DNA of 64,000 nucleotides, taken from DATGUP01 sp035301265. Its GTDB lineage: Bacteria; Bacillota; Bacilli; Bacillales; Amphibacillaceae. The notes under the pieces were generated by a model. That model was not told the DNA's origin and searched no databases. It worked only from the letters and a program-made list of their open reading frames with translations. Position numbers and translations under genes: made by a program. The stretch covers positions 1 to 64,000 of the forward strand of contig DATGUP010000020.1 in NCBI GenBank assembly GCA_035301265.1, given 5' to 3'. This document shows, piece by piece, positions 9,374 to 17,922 of the stretch (position 1 is the stretch's first letter; each line of letters begins with the position of its first letter).

Positions 9374-10486
9374 CTATCTAAGAGCATGAGCAACATCATA
9401 ATCTGCGAGATCGATATCCAAAGTGTTGCCTAGTGCAAGTTTAGCTAGTTCGTTACCCATATAGGGCCCTATCGTTATTCCGGTTGCACCAAGTCCATTA
9501 GCAAGTAGCAATCCGTCATAGCCAGGAAGCGGCCCGATAATCGGGTGTGAGTTCGGGGTGAATGGGCGAAACCCGACTCGTGTTTCCAAAATCGTGCTTT
9601 GGCGAAGATCTGGAGCTATTTTTAAGGCTTCTGTTAGTATGTCGTTGATTCCACCTGCAGTAACATTTTGATCAAATCCAGCACCATCTTCGCGAGAAGC
9701 GCCGAGGATGATGCGGTCGTCAAAACTGAGCAAATAATGCGCACCAGGTGGTTTAACGACTGGCCATAGGTGTGTATTTTGGTGTTTTAATTGGACGTGC
9801 ATGATTTGGCCTTTTTGCGGCACGACATCGAAGGTGATTTTAAGCGGGCGTAGCAGTTCATGCATCCACGCTCCTGTACAGGCGATGACCATGTCTGCTT
9901 CAATCGTGTTGCCGTTTACTTTGATTCCGGTTATTCGACTGCTTTCGTGTAAGAGTTCGGCATGACCAATGATCATGCTGGCACCGTGTTTTTTTGCCCC
10001 ATTTAAAAGTGCACGTTTCATCTGTCGACCATTGACCCGCGCGGCCCCGCTTATGTAGACCGCCCCATAGTTATCAGCGAGGATAGGAAATTTCCGTTTT
10101 GTTTCTTCCGGATTGAGGCGCGTGACCTCACCCATTTCCGGTGCATCATTTCGGCGTTCAAGCGCTCGTTTCTCCATTTCCGCCAGCTTTTCGGGGATAT
10201 GGTGTAAATACATTGCTCCAACTTGCGCATAGCCTGTGTTCTCTTCGCCATCGCGAGCCAGATCAGCAACGATATCTGGATAAATGTTCGCTCCATTCTT
10301 AGCTAATTTATACCACGCTTTATTGCGGCGCTTGGAAAGCCATGGAGACACGATTCCTGCTGCTGCATTTGTTGCCTGACCGGAATCACTTCGATCAACA
10401 ACAATAACGTCTGCCCCGTTTCTAGCGAGTTGATACGCTGTTGTGGCTCCTAAGATACCAGCGCCGACAATGACATATTTTGGCAT
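9374..10486 (-). CDS. FAD-dependent amino-acid oxidase (DadA/glycine oxidase-like)
   Basis: A DAO-type flavoprotein of about 370 residues. The FAD-binding Rossmann motif GAGILGATTAYQLARNGA begins at residue 8, followed by VVDR. Later features include NGRQMKRAL (about 160), the GAWMHELL stretch and a C-terminal GLGATGITIGPYMGNELA typical of the family. It likely oxidises a D-amino acid, glycine or a related secondary amine. I start at the ATG at 10486, five bases after AGAGGTG; an upstream in-frame TTG at 10513 lacks a site. Monocistronic, divergent from ppaC. Confidence 0.8.
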   Translation of the reverse strand: MPKYVIVGAGILGATTAYQLARNGADVIVVDRSDSGQATNAAAGIVSPWLSKRRNKAWYKLAKNGANIYPDIVADLARDGEENTGYAQVGAMYLHHIPEKLAEMEKRALERRNDAPEMGEVTRLNPEETKRKFPILADNYGAVYISGAARVNGRQMKRALLNGAKKHGASMIIGHAELLHESSRITGIKVNGNTIEADMVIACTGAWMHELLRPLKITFDVVPQKGQIMHVQLKHQNTHLWPVVKPPGAHYLLSFDDRIILGASREDGAGFDQNVTAGGINDILTEALKIAPDLRQSTILETRVGFRPFTPNSHPIIGPLPGYDGLLLANGLGATGITIGPYMGNELAKLALGNTLDIDLADYDVAHALR

Positions 10487-10513
10487 GGAAACACCTCTTT
10501 TTATTTTATTCAA

Positions 10514-10673
10514 GCTATGCTTTCACTATAAAAAGAAACAAATGATTTGTAAAATGGCATGATAGCTCCAACGGTCGTGATCGTGTCGAAGAGCCATGGA
10601 TATTGCCAATTTATCACGGATTGTGATATCGTGTAAAAAGAGGAATAATAGTAGAGTTTAAGGAGAATGGACA
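10514..10673. promoter_or_regulatory. Divergent intergenic region with a candidate ppaC promoter
   Basis: The plus strand has TTGCCA near 10598 and TATCGT near 10627 with about 18 bases between, a moderate sigma-A match ahead of ppaC. Nothing else identifiable. Confidence 0.35.
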
Positions 10674-11603
10674 ATGGGAAAAATATTGATTTTTGGACAT
10701 AAAAGTCCGGACACGGATACGATTTGTTCTGCTTTAGCTTATGCGGATTTAAAACAGAAGCTTGGCTATGACGCAGAGCCAGCGCGACTAGGTGAGGTGA
10801 ATAAAGAAACCCAATTTGCGCTCGATTATTTTGGAATGGACGCCCCGCGCTTGATTGACAAAGTCGAGGCAGATGTGACAGACGTTATTCTTGTTGATCA
10901 TAACGAATTTCAACAAAGCGTGGATAACATTGGCGATGTACGCATTCGTGAAGTGATTGATCATCACCGAATTTCTAATTTTGAAACCCAAGAGCCGATT
11001 TATTTTCGCTCTGAGCCGGTTGGATGCACGGCAACGATTCTAAATAAAATGTACAAAGAAAACGATGTATCTGTTGATAAAAAAATCGCTGGATTGCTTT
11101 TGTCCGCCATTATATCGGATTCGCTGCTTTTCAAATCGCCAACATGTACGCAGGAAGATATCGATGCAGCCCATGAATTAGCACAAATTGCTGGAGTCGA
11201 TCCAGAAAAGTACGGGCTGGAAATGCTGAAGGCGGGGACGGATTTAAGCGACAAGTCCATAGATGATTTGCTCACTATGGATGCTAAAACGTTTTCTATG
11301 GGAGGCGAAAAAGTCATTATCGCCCAAGTGAACACAGTCGATATCGATAAGCTTTATGAGAAAAAAGCTGAACTCGAAGAAGCTATCAATCAAAAGATTG
11401 ACGAGCAGGATCTCGGATTGTTCTTGTTTGTTGCCACCGATGTTTTAAATAGCAATTCAGATGTTTTGGCCCTTGGTAAAGACCGTGACAAAGTGAAAAA
11501 AGCTTTCGGTGTTGAACTGGATGATAACCGCGCATTGTTGAAAGGCGTTGTTTCCCGAAAAAAACAGATCGTCACCAATTTGACGGATGCTTACAATGAA
11601 TAA
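10674..11603 (+). CDS. ppaC: Manganese-dependent inorganic pyrophosphatase, family II
   Basis: Hydrolyses pyrophosphate to phosphate in the cytoplasm, pulling biosynthetic reactions forward. The 309-residue DHH/DHHA2 protein has every metal-site residue at the family positions: His9, Asp13 and Asp15 in GHKSPDTD, Asp75 in VDHNE, His97-His98 in DHHR, and Asp149 in ISDS. The C-terminal SRKKQ motif that binds substrate is at about 295. The start is set by AAGGAG before the ATG. A perfect terminator follows, so the gene is probably monocistronic. Confidence 0.97.
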   Translation: MGKILIFGHKSPDTDTICSALAYADLKQKLGYDAEPARLGEVNKETQFALDYFGMDAPRLIDKVEADVTDVILVDHNEFQQSVDNIGDVRIREVIDHHRISNFETQEPIYFRSEPVGCTATILNKMYKENDVSVDKKIAGLLLSAIISDSLLFKSPTCTQEDIDAAHELAQIAGVDPEKYGLEMLKAGTDLSDKSIDDLLTMDAKTFSMGGEKVIIAQVNTVDIDKLYEKKAELEEAINQKIDEQDLGLFLFVATDVLNSNSDVLALGKDRDKVKKAFGVELDDNRALLKGVVSRKKQIVTNLTDAYNE

Positions 11604-11616
11604 TGACTTTCTTATG

Positions 11617-11655
11617 GGGCTAACTTTAGGATCTTTTAAGTTAGCCCTGTTTATT
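11617..11655 (+). terminator. Rho-independent terminator after ppaC
   Basis: A 10-bp stem GGGCTAACTT (11617-11626) with AAGTTAGCCC (11638-11647), then TGTTTATTTT. Confidence 0.9.
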
Positions 11656-11905
11656 TTATAGCCAAATGAGTAGCATTGTATTCATTTAATAATGATTTTA
11701 ATCTGTCAAAGATGATTGCATGTTACTGTTAAAAATGCAAGACGATATAGAAACTCGAACAAAACAAGAGCCTTAATTCAGAAAACGAACGGGTTCGTAG
11801 ACATAATTATTTCATATGCAAACATTCTCATGTTGACTGAAACGAAAGACAGAAACAGAGGCCGTTCCGTGGAAAGAAACTGTCAGAGTAGGTCACTTTA
11901 ATCTG
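11656..11905. other. Intergenic stretch, nothing identified
   Basis: An open frame at 11716-11901 has a non-natural composition, no ribosome binding site and no recognisable family; I see no gene here. Confidence 0.5.
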
Positions 11906-11910
11906 ATATA

Positions 11911-11955
11911 AATGAAACGAAGTCCTTCGTAAAAAACGATGAACTTCGTTTCACT
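11911..11955 (-). terminator. Terminator of the mifM-yidC2 operon
   Basis: An 11-bp inverted repeat TGAAACGAAGT (11913-11923) with ACTTCGTTTCA (11943-11953), followed on the minus strand by T-rich sequence, just past the yidC2 stop. Confidence 0.75.
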
Positions 11956-11967
11956 TATTATCTTTAA

Positions 11968-12777
11968 TTATTGTGGTGTTTCAGCGGTTTGCTTCTTATG
12001 CGTTAAATAGATTTTTTTCGATATCAATGTTTGGCCGATGATGAACAAACCGCCAACAGTCCAGTACAGCGGCAGGGCAGCGGGGGCGTTTAGTGAGATA
12101 ATCCCAATCATGACGGGCGAAAGCAGTCCCATGATGGCAAATTGCTTTTTTTGTTTTGGATCCAGACCGATTTGTGACACTTTGAATTGAACAAAATAAA
12201 TAGCTACCGCAATAATCGTCAAGAGTATATCGGTTTGTCCAAGATCAAACCATAAAAACTGATGTTCTGCAATTTCTGGTGTGCGGCGAATCGCCCAGTA
12301 AAAGGCAATTAAAATTGGCATTTGGATTAAAAGCGGTAAACATCCAGCAAAAGGGGCTAGGGGATTGAAATTATGCTTTTGATACAGCTGCATCATTTCT
12401 TGTTGCATTTGCATTTGTGATTCACGGTCTTTTGCCCCTTTATATTTATTTTGTATTTCCTCCATTTCTGGTTTAAGGTCTTTCATCTTATCTTGCATTT
12501 CTAGATTGTGGCGTGTTTGTTTCAACATAAACGGCATGACGGCCAAGCGAATAATCAATGTAATAATGATAATGGATAGGCCGTAGTTGCCATTTAAGAT
12601 CGATGCTAATTTTTTAATCAACACGGAAAAATTGTAGACAAAATAATGATTAAAAAATCCTTCTGTGTCAGCATCAATCGGTTTATCGATCGCACCGCAT
12701 CCGACGAGAAAAATAAGCAGTATGAGTGCGATCAAACTATACTTTTTAGCACGAATGAATGTGAATTTCCGTTTCAT
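11968..12777 (-). CDS. yidC2: Membrane protein insertase YidC2 (YqjG-like)
   Basis: Oxa1/YidC-family insertase, 269 residues, that inserts and folds membrane proteins beside the Sec translocon. Lipobox LVGC with Cys27 predicts a lipoprotein signal. Then come five helices; the hydrophilic-groove arginine is in IITLIIRLAVMP (about Arg77), followed by the charged coiled-coil hairpin (QDKMKDLKPEMEEIQNKYKG) and the conserved GCLPLLIQMPILIAFYWAIR. The ATG is preceded by GAGGAGG. This Shine-Dalgarno can be sequestered by the 3' end of the upstream leader gene. Its position after a MifM-like ORF identifies it as the inducible paralog rather than SpoIIIJ. Confidence 0.92.
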   Translation of the reverse strand: MKRKFTFIRAKKYSLIALILLIFLVGCGAIDKPIDADTEGFFNHYFVYNFSVLIKKLASILNGNYGLSIIIITLIIRLAVMPFMLKQTRHNLEMQDKMKDLKPEMEEIQNKYKGAKDRESQMQMQQEMMQLYQKHNFNPLAPFAGCLPLLIQMPILIAFYWAIRRTPEIAEHQFLWFDLGQTDILLTIIAVAIYFVQFKVSQIGLDPKQKKQFAIMGLLSPVMIGIISLNAPAALPLYWTVGGLFIIGQTLISKKIYLTHKKQTAETPQ

Positions 12778-12831
12778 GATGACCCTCCTCGTTTTTCTTC
12801 ATCGTTTTGAAAAAAGAGAAGGGTGGTCGTC
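12778..12831 (-). promoter_or_regulatory. Stem-loop masking the yidC2 ribosome binding site
   Basis: On the minus strand the 3' end of the leader gene (complement of 12816-12831) can pair with the yidC2 Shine-Dalgarno region (complement of 12778-12790): seven bp including GAGGAGG, a three-base bulge, then six positions with one mismatch. The loop contains the leader stop codon. This matches the B. subtilis mifM-yidC2 switch, in which a ribosome stalled on MifM opens the stem. Confidence 0.75.
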
Positions 12832-13101
12832 CGTATCATCGTCCGGTGCATCAAACCGTTTAGCTTTCTTGATCATCCAGTCCATGATATCGGTCGTCTC
12901 GTTAATCGATTTTTGAACCGGGGCAGACTGAATTTGGATGGCATGCGTTTCTTTTGTATACACATACCTTTGACCGATGAATTTATGCCAATGATCAAAT
13001 TGGATCCATTTAATAGCACCTAAGGCAGATAGAAACAGACTGAAATAAAAATAGAATGGTGATGTTTCATTTAACAGTTCGTAAAGTAGTTCAAACGCCA
13101 T
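12799..13101 (-). CDS. mifM: MifM-like translation-arrest leader protein
   Basis: A 100-residue protein immediately upstream of yidC2. An N-terminal hydrophobic segment (about residues 15-35) would be the substrate for YidC. The C-terminal part has IMDWMIKKAKRFDAP (about 72-86) followed by the acidic run DDDTDD (87-92), resembling the MifM arrest region I recall (R-I-x-x-W-I, M-N-x-P, then D-E-E-D). In B. subtilis, low insertase activity prolongs stalling and induces yidC2. The rest of the sequence is diverged. Identity rests on position, motif pattern and the masking stem-loop together. Confidence 0.8.
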   Translation of the reverse strand: MAFELLYELLNETSPFYFYFSLFLSALGAIKWIQFDHWHKFIGQRYVYTKETHAIQIQSAPVQKSINETTDIMDWMIKKAKRFDAPDDDTDDHPSLFSKR

Positions 13102-13199
13102 CCTGATTCCCTCTTTCGTTTGTTTAAAAAACTTGCATGGATAAATGATACTACAAAATCATGAAAATAGTAAGGGAAGAAATTTACCTTTACGTTCGT

Positions 13200-14315
13200 T
13201 TAAATCGGAAATGACTTTTTCGCTATTGTGAATGCCTCTAGAGCTTCTTCATTAATGTCATAACCAATTCCCGGTTCGTCTGGAACCGGAATGACCCCAT
13301 CTTCCACGCTGACTTCCGGTGAAATGATATCCTGTTCCCAATACTCGGCTGAACCAGCGGTATCTCCTGGAAGTATAAACTGCGGAAGGGCCGTCAATGC
13401 AATATTGTGTGCACGACCGATACCGGCTTCCAGCATTCCGCCACACCAAACGGCAATATTTTTTTCCTTACAATAATCATGAATGCGCCGCGCTTCGGTT
13501 AGGCCGCCGACACGACCGATTTTTATATTGATGATCTTACAGCTGCCTAGCTCGATTGCCTTTCGGGTATCTGCGAGTGAATGAATGCTTTCATCCAGAC
13601 AGATCGGTGTTTCCATGGCCGCTTGCAATTTGGCATGATCAACGATGTCGTCGTGGGCAAGCGGCTGTTCGATCATCATTAAATCGAGCTCATCCAGCTG
13701 ACGCAAATGGTCGATATCATCCAGCGTATATGCCGAATTGGCATCGGCCATCAGCGGGATATCGGGAAAATGGCGCCGGATTTCATGTAAAACATCGACA
13801 TCCCAACCGGGCTTAATTTTAATCTTGATTCGTTTGTAGCCCGCTTGTATATGTCGATCGATCGTCTCTAATAAATTTTTTACCGACGGTTTGATGCCGA
13901 TGCTGATGCCGACATCAATTTCTGTTTTTTCACCACCAAGGGCGCGCGCGAGGGACACTCCTTGTTGTTTTGCATATAGATCCCAAACGGCCCCTTCGAG
14001 TGCCGCTTTAGCCATATTGTTTCGTTTGATAGGTGAGGTGATTTCCGTTATCTCGTCAGGATGATTTATCTCTTTTTCCTGCAAGAGAGGGATTAAAAAA
14101 TCCTCTATCATATGTTTGGTCGTTTCGACGGTTTCTTCAGTATACCATGGATTCGAAAAAGCGACTGATTCACCGAAGCCGCGATGTCCGTCTGTATCGT
14201 TGGCTTCTATGACAAAAAATTCTTTGTTTTGTAAGATGCCAAAACTCGTTGTAAATGGACTTTTCAGCCGCATCCTCAACCGTCTCATTATGATTTGTTT
14301 AATCGGCAGTCCCAA
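13200..14315 (-). CDS. menC: Enolase-superfamily o-succinylbenzoate synthase / N-succinylamino acid racemase
   Basis: A 371-residue MenC/NSAR-type enzyme. Catalytic lysines K164 and K166 lie in RIKIKIKPG; metal ligands are D191 (DANS), E216 (IEQP) and D241 (LDES); the second base is K265 (INIKIGRVGG). These spacings match promiscuous NSAR/OSBS enzymes. It would dehydrate SHCHC in menaquinone synthesis or racemise N-succinylamino acids. No other men gene is adjacent, so the racemase role is possible. The likely start is a TTG at 14315, seven bases after GGAGGG; the ATG at 14321 is too close. Confidence 0.82.
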   Translation of the reverse strand: MGLPIKQIIMRRLRMRLKSPFTTSFGILQNKEFFVIEANDTDGHRGFGESVAFSNPWYTEETVETTKHMIEDFLIPLLQEKEINHPDEITEITSPIKRNNMAKAALEGAVWDLYAKQQGVSLARALGGEKTEIDVGISIGIKPSVKNLLETIDRHIQAGYKRIKIKIKPGWDVDVLHEIRRHFPDIPLMADANSAYTLDDIDHLRQLDELDLMMIEQPLAHDDIVDHAKLQAAMETPICLDESIHSLADTRKAIELGSCKIINIKIGRVGGLTEARRIHDYCKEKNIAVWCGGMLEAGIGRAHNIALTALPQFILPGDTAGSAEYWEQDIISPEVSVEDGVIPVPDEPGIGYDINEEALEAFTIAKKSFPI

Positions 14316-14564
14316 AATCATTCCCTCCTACGTTACAGTTAAAGAGGATTGAGCATTTCATCTATTCTTCATGGACTAGATATACTGCAAATGGTAAACC
14401 GGAAAGCGATGCTTGCTTATACAATTGTAAAGGGAAACATTAAAAAATGCCACGTTTGTTTCATTATTTTGTTTTATCCATCGATAATTAGCGTCCAATC
14501 TTTTCCTTGACAAGCATTTCAGTTAATATGGAAAGAGAGACTATTTAAATTTAGGAGGAAATGA

Positions 14565-15173
14565 ATGGCGACAAAAGTTGCATTATCGTTTAGCGGTGGA
14601 AAGGACAGTTGTTTAGCGTTGTATCGATTGCAACAACAAAACATCGATATCGCCTGTCTAGTCACAACCGTATGGAAAAAAGATCAGCAAACAGTAGCGC
14701 ATGGCGAAAATCGTGAAAGAGTCAAAAAGCAAGCACAAAGTCTAGGGATTCCTGTGTACTTTATCGAAACCGATTTCGATATGTATGGGGAAGATTTTGT
14801 AGAAGCACTTGTGAAGATTAAAAACCAATATACTATTGACGGCGCAGCTTTTGGTGATATCTATTTAAAGGGGCACCGCGATTGGGGTGAAGCAATCAGT
14901 CGACAAGCTGGTTTGGAAGCCGTTTATCCGCTATGGACAGAACAGGAAAATGCACTCGCTCTTTTACAAGAATTTGTGGAATTAAATTTTAAAGCTCGGA
15001 TTATCAAAATCGATCATGAAAAACTTCCAAAAAGTTGGATCGGACGGTTGATAGATGGCGCATTTATTGATGACATCAAAAACCGATCTGTTTGTCCGAT
15101 GGGTGAGTCAGGGGAGTACCATACGTTCGTTTATGATGGTCCGGTATTTGCTTATCCATTACAAGATGTTTAG
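14565..15173 (+). CDS. Dph6-related ATP pyrophosphatase
   Basis: A 202-residue protein of the diphthine-ammonia-ligase-like (PF01902) family in the adenine nucleotide alpha-hydrolase fold. The PP-loop SGGKDS is at residues 10-15; AFGDIYLKGHRDW (about 97) and CPMGESGEYHTFV (about 178) are family signatures. Bacteria lack diphthamide, so the real substrate is unknown; it presumably adenylates and amidates or thiolates some acceptor. AGGAGG precedes the ATG. It is followed 40 bases later by a TatD-like gene and may be cotranscribed. Confidence 0.8.
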   Translation: MATKVALSFSGGKDSCLALYRLQQQNIDIACLVTTVWKKDQQTVAHGENRERVKKQAQSLGIPVYFIETDFDMYGEDFVEALVKIKNQYTIDGAAFGDIYLKGHRDWGEAISRQAGLEAVYPLWTEQENALALLQEFVELNFKARIIKIDHEKLPKSWIGRLIDGAFIDDIKNRSVCPMGESGEYHTFVYDGPVFAYPLQDV

Positions 15174-15215
15174 GGAATACATAATCACAAATAGGCTTAC
15201 AAAGGGTCGGTGTTA

Positions 15216-15992
15216 ATGATGCGTGTCATCGATTCGCATATTCATGTTGATTTATACGCAGCTGGAGAGCGAATGCAAATGCTGAGTGAATTGGCAACAT
15301 ACCGCGTTGAAGCCTTGATTTCTGTTTCTAGTAATCTAGCCTCATCGAAAAAGAATTTACAATTGGCGCAGCAAGATCGGCGGATCAAATCGGCTTTTGG
15401 TTTCCATCCCGAGCAAATCATTCCAACTGCAAACGAAATAGCGGATTTACAGCAATGGATCGATCAAAATGCAGAAGAAATGGTCGCGATTGGTGAGGTC
15501 GGTCTACCGTATTATTTGCGAAAAGATGATCCTACAATTCAGCTTGGGGCTTATATAGAAATACTTGAGTTGTTTATTCATCAAGCGCGTCACTTAAATA
15601 AACCGATTGTACTGCATGCGATTTATGAAGATGCCCCGCGAGTGTTAGATTTACTTGAGGCGTATTCGGTTAAACAAGCGCACTTTCACTGGTTTAAAGG
15701 AGATAAAATAACACTTCAACGGATGCAGGAAAACGGGTATGTTATATCCGTTACTCCTGATATTTTATATGAACCGGAAATTCAAGCGTTAGCCCAGTTT
15801 TACCCATTAACGCAAATCATGATGGAAACAGATGGTCCGTGGTCGTTTAAAGGACCTTTTCAAAACAGAATGACACATCCTAGCATGATTCACGATTCTG
15901 TAAAGATGCTTGCTCAATTAAAAAAGCTAGATGTAAACGATGTATATCGCCAAGTTTACGAAAATACGAAAGTATTCTATGATCTTCGTTAA
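15216..15992 (+). CDS. TatD-like metal-dependent hydrolase
   Basis: An amidohydrolase-fold enzyme of about 258 residues. Metal-binding residues are visible as DSHIHVD near the N terminus, IGEVGLP (about 93), HAIYED (about 130), HFHWFKG (about 157) and METDGPW (about 205), in the order found in TatD nucleases. It departs from canonical TatD in several spacings and may act on a different ester or amide. I start at the ATG at 15216, nine bases after AAAGGG; a GTG six bases upstream is possible. Confidence 0.78.
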   Translation: MMRVIDSHIHVDLYAAGERMQMLSELATYRVEALISVSSNLASSKKNLQLAQQDRRIKSAFGFHPEQIIPTANEIADLQQWIDQNAEEMVAIGEVGLPYYLRKDDPTIQLGAYIEILELFIHQARHLNKPIVLHAIYEDAPRVLDLLEAYSVKQAHFHWFKGDKITLQRMQENGYVISVTPDILYEPEIQALAQFYPLTQIMMETDGPWSFKGPFQNRMTHPSMIHDSVKMLAQLKKLDVNDVYRQVYENTKVFYDLR

Positions 15993-16047
15993 TCGTTGCG
16001 AATGTGTCCTTGAATCGTATATAAAATTCTTGATTTAACAAAACGGC

Positions 16048-16076
16048 TTGACGAAGTGAAAATGCGACGCTATAAT
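16048..16076 (+). promoter_or_regulatory. Sigma-A promoter of tRNA-Ala
   Basis: TTGACG (16048-16053) and a perfect TATAAT (16071-16076) separated by exactly 17 bases, ending 31 bases before the tRNA. Confidence 0.85.
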
Positions 16077-16107
16077 ATAATTTGCGTTCGGAATGATCAT
16101 GAATTAT

Positions 16108-16180
16108 GGGGCATTAGCTCAGTCGGGAGAGCGCTTGCGTGGCACGCAAGAGGTCAGCGGTTCGAGCCCGCTATGCTCCA
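16108..16180 (+). tRNA. tRNA-Ala (anticodon GGC)
   Basis: A 73-base cloverleaf: acceptor GGGGCAT pairing with ATGCTCC, D arm GCTC...GAGC, anticodon stem CTTGC/GCAAG with loop GTGGCAC (anticodon GGC, reads GCC/GCU), T stem AGCGG/CCGCT with loop TTCGAGC. Discriminator base A. The 3' CCA is not encoded. It has its own promoter and terminator. Confidence 0.97.
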
Positions 16181-16189
16181 TAGGCACAA

Positions 16190-16228
16190 AAGCTGTAACC
16201 CGGCTGCTCGGGTTTACAGCTTTTTTTA
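16190..16228 (+). terminator. Terminator of tRNA-Ala
   Basis: Stem AGCTGTAACCCG (16191-16202) with CGGGTTTACAGCT (16209-16221) followed by a run of T. Confidence 0.9.
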
Positions 16229-16247
16229 GTGATTCCTACAGTACATG

Positions 16248-16811
16248 CTAGTCGTAAATACTCCTGTTTGCGGAAGCATCTTTTTTATAAAATGCAAAAG
16301 CGATTAAAAAGATGATCACTAACCCAATTATTAACCAAAGAAAATAGATTGGCAAATAGAGAATAAGAATCATAAACCACGCAAAAAATAACGATGTTGG
16401 ACTGACACCTTTAAGAAGGTTGCAGAAAATATTAATGATATTTGTTTTAAATAGCGGTGTCGCCTCTAATAAAAAAATAAACGGATTGAAAAAAGTTCCG
16501 AAAGCAAGAGGAGTCACTACGTAGATTGGAATATTTATATTCATTCCAACTTCTAATAAACTGACTAAACCGATGGAAAATGCTTGCATAAAAAAATCCA
16601 AATGCGCTGATCGGAGCTTTCTAGGATTTGTAAAAAATTGTTTCACTTGGGGCATATGCAGATAATATATGGCCCCAAGCGGCAATGATAAAATAAGTCC
16701 TACCAAAAAAAGGAAAACGGCCCATTGTAAAAGAAATACAGTCATTTTCTTCCTCCACTTATCCTTTTTTCTTTCGATTTCACGTTCTATTCGTTGTATA
16801 CTATTTTTCAT
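16248..16811 (-). CDS. Hypothetical multi-pass membrane protein
   Basis: A 187-residue protein: a charged N-terminal helix (IEREIERKKDKWRKK), then about four hydrophobic segments and a short charged tail. Features include RSAHLDFFMQAFSIGLV near residue 67, which recalls small membrane proteins with a conserved His in a helix. No family recognised with confidence. The ribosome binding site before the ATG at 16811 is weak; Met22 is another possible start. Confidence 0.6.
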   Translation of the reverse strand: MKNSIQRIEREIERKKDKWRKKMTVFLLQWAVFLFLVGLILSLPLGAIYYLHMPQVKQFFTNPRKLRSAHLDFFMQAFSIGLVSLLEVGMNINIPIYVVTPLAFGTFFNPFIFLLEATPLFKTNIINIFCNLLKGVSPTSLFFAWFMILILYLPIYFLWLIIGLVIIFLIAFAFYKKDASANRSIYD

Positions 16812-16945
16812 TTATTAGATAATGAACATCAAGGCTTCATCTGCAGTTACAATGAAATATCAAAGGAGAGACGTGTGAGACGATGCTGTAAGGAGATGTA
16901 GCATATCGCATCATAAACAAGTTCGGTTGGGGGGAGTGCAGCGCT

Positions 16946-17878
16946 TTAAATGAGATGTTTTTTATACCACCGTTTGCCATGCCAGCGTTGATATATCCAG
17001 GCAAACGAAGGAATGAGCCCGCGTTTATGAAGCCAATACGAATCAGGTATTTCTCGCTTCGGCTCTGTTTTGCCAATTTTTATGTTTCCTGTAACAATAC
17101 CCGGTCCTTCGTAGCGGTTTCGAATAGAGACGATATTTCCTTCACCGTCAACAATCATTGAACCGGCTTCATAATGGCCTTTGTAACGAACGGGCATCCA
17201 AGGTAAAGAACATTCAATCGAGCCAACATGTGCAGCATGAATGATCGGTGCACCAACATATGTTGCAAAAGAGCGAACCGATTCAAGGGCAGTTTGTTCA
17301 TTTTTTTCTTCCCACCTCTCTGTAAGGCTTTTCGGAAACCACGCAGGTACACTCCACCAACAGCTTCCACCTACAACGACATCAATCTTATTTCGCAGTC
17401 GTCTTGCCGTTTGGCTGCGCATAAATTCCCAGCACAAGGCGACGCCAACAGTTTGTTCAGATGTTGCAATGATCCCATCGTCTTCGCCACCGCTATAAAA
17501 ACAATTTTCCCACATTGTCGGGAGATCTTTATCATGTCGACCTAGAATTCCATCGGGTGAAGCTAGAAAAAATGCATTTCGAATAATATTGTCATCATCC
17601 CGCACGATAAATGAACCACCAACGTAAGCACGGTGCTTTTTGGCCAACTCGAGCAGTAAGTTGAAAGCCTTGCCATTGGGAGACTGGATTGCTTCTACAA
17701 TCTTAGGTTCAAACGCCATCCCGGTCGTAAAAAATTCTGGAAGTATAATCCATTCTGCTTTTTGTCTTGCTGCTTCATGGATCATATTTTCACACATTTG
17801 TAAATTGGCATGCCAATCGCCGATTTTCGGTTCCAATTGAATGGCAGCTACCTTTACCGCTTTATTGTGATTAGACAT
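16946..17878 (-). CDS. Carbon-nitrogen hydrolase (nitrilase superfamily)
   Basis: A 310-residue cytoplasmic amidase/nitrilase. The catalytic triad is Glu48 (ILPEFF), Lys117 (RHDKDLP) and Cys149 (VALCWEF). The C-terminal part (from about 265) extends beyond the core. It cleaves a non-peptide C-N bond; the substrate cannot be told. The ATG follows GGGAGGA. A near-perfect cre box lies about 30 bases upstream of the start codon, so CcpA repression during growth on good carbon sources is likely. Confidence 0.82.
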   Translation of the reverse strand: MSNHNKAVKVAAIQLEPKIGDWHANLQMCENMIHEAARQKAEWIILPEFFTTGMAFEPKIVEAIQSPNGKAFNLLLELAKKHRAYVGGSFIVRDDDNIIRNAFFLASPDGILGRHDKDLPTMWENCFYSGGEDDGIIATSEQTVGVALCWEFMRSQTARRLRNKIDVVVGGSCWWSVPAWFPKSLTERWEEKNEQTALESVRSFATYVGAPIIHAAHVGSIECSLPWMPVRYKGHYEAGSMIVDGEGNIVSIRNRYEGPGIVTGNIKIGKTEPKREIPDSYWLHKRGLIPSFAWIYQRWHGKRWYKKHLI

Positions 17879-17908
17879 TAAACATTCCTCCCTATGTTAA
17901 AGCGCACA

Positions 17909-17922
17909 TACAAGCGCTTACA
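17909..17922. promoter_or_regulatory. cre box (CcpA site) upstream of the nitrilase gene
   Basis: The minus strand reads TGTAAGCGCTTGTA, matching the cre consensus TGWAANCGNTNWCA except near the last positions, with a perfect AAGCGCTT core. Confidence 0.6.

Noticed and set aside
11716..11901. 61-codon plus-strand frame after ppaC
   Set aside because: No ribosome binding site, follows a strong terminator and looks random.
13556..13816. 86-codon plus-strand frame inside the MenC-like gene
   Set aside because: Antisense shadow; the minus-strand gene has all catalytic residues.
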